This document shows positions 63,971 to 64,000 of a DNA stretch of 64,000 bases, piece by piece. Position 1 is the stretch's first letter; every line of letters begins with the position of its first letter. The notes beneath the pieces are model-generated. The model was not told the DNA's origin. It saw only the letters and a program-made list of their open reading frames with translations, and did no database searches. A program made the translations under genes and the position numbers. Source of the DNA: Anaerolineaceae bacterium (lineage in GTDB: Bacteria; Chloroflexota; Anaerolineae; Anaerolineales; Anaerolineaceae); contig DUMZ01000005.1 of assembly GCA_012839565.1 (NCBI GenBank), forward strand, positions 171,444-235,443, read 5' to 3'.

Positions 63971-64000
63971 TTCGAACGGTTCAGGCTAAAAAACTCTGAA

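Overview
This looks like a bacterial chromosomal segment from an anaerobic, Anaerolineae-like Chloroflexota. That placement is inferred from gene content and protein style; no database search was run. Most of the window is housekeeping: rpsB-tsf-pyrH; an hrcA-grpE-dnaK-dnaJ-prmA heat-shock operon behind a perfect CIRCE element and a consensus promoter; guaB, cutC and murE; an acyl-CoA/ETF plus hbd-crotonase-thiolase module; pheS-pheT; tpiA, pgk and gap; yvcK; a mevalonate-pathway decarboxylase; a YgiQ-type radical SAM protein; tRNA-Glu(CTC); plsC-like; recJ; psuG; two tandem FemAB-like proteins; and a polyprenyl glycosylphosphotransferase. No rRNA, CRISPR array, phage or transposase gene was seen. 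The best second-look signals are: (1) a hairpin-rich dispersed repeat, one copy inserted between dnaK and dnaJ and a related copy near 15.5 kb; (2) a candidate structured leader RNA upstream of rpsB; (3) a YtrA-type GntR/ABC/lipoprotein operon with a 12-6-12 perfect inverted repeat at the predicted transcription start; (4) an IMP dehydrogenase lacking its CBS (Bateman) module; (5) a protein combining a PD-(D/E)XK-like motif with a DUF2779/DEDDy-like nuclease; (6) tandem lipoproteins with NBR1-type Ig-like domains between glycolytic genes; and (7) a 14-repeat BNR/sortilin-like protein splitting the acyl-CoA module. None of these can be called a proven new system from sequence alone.
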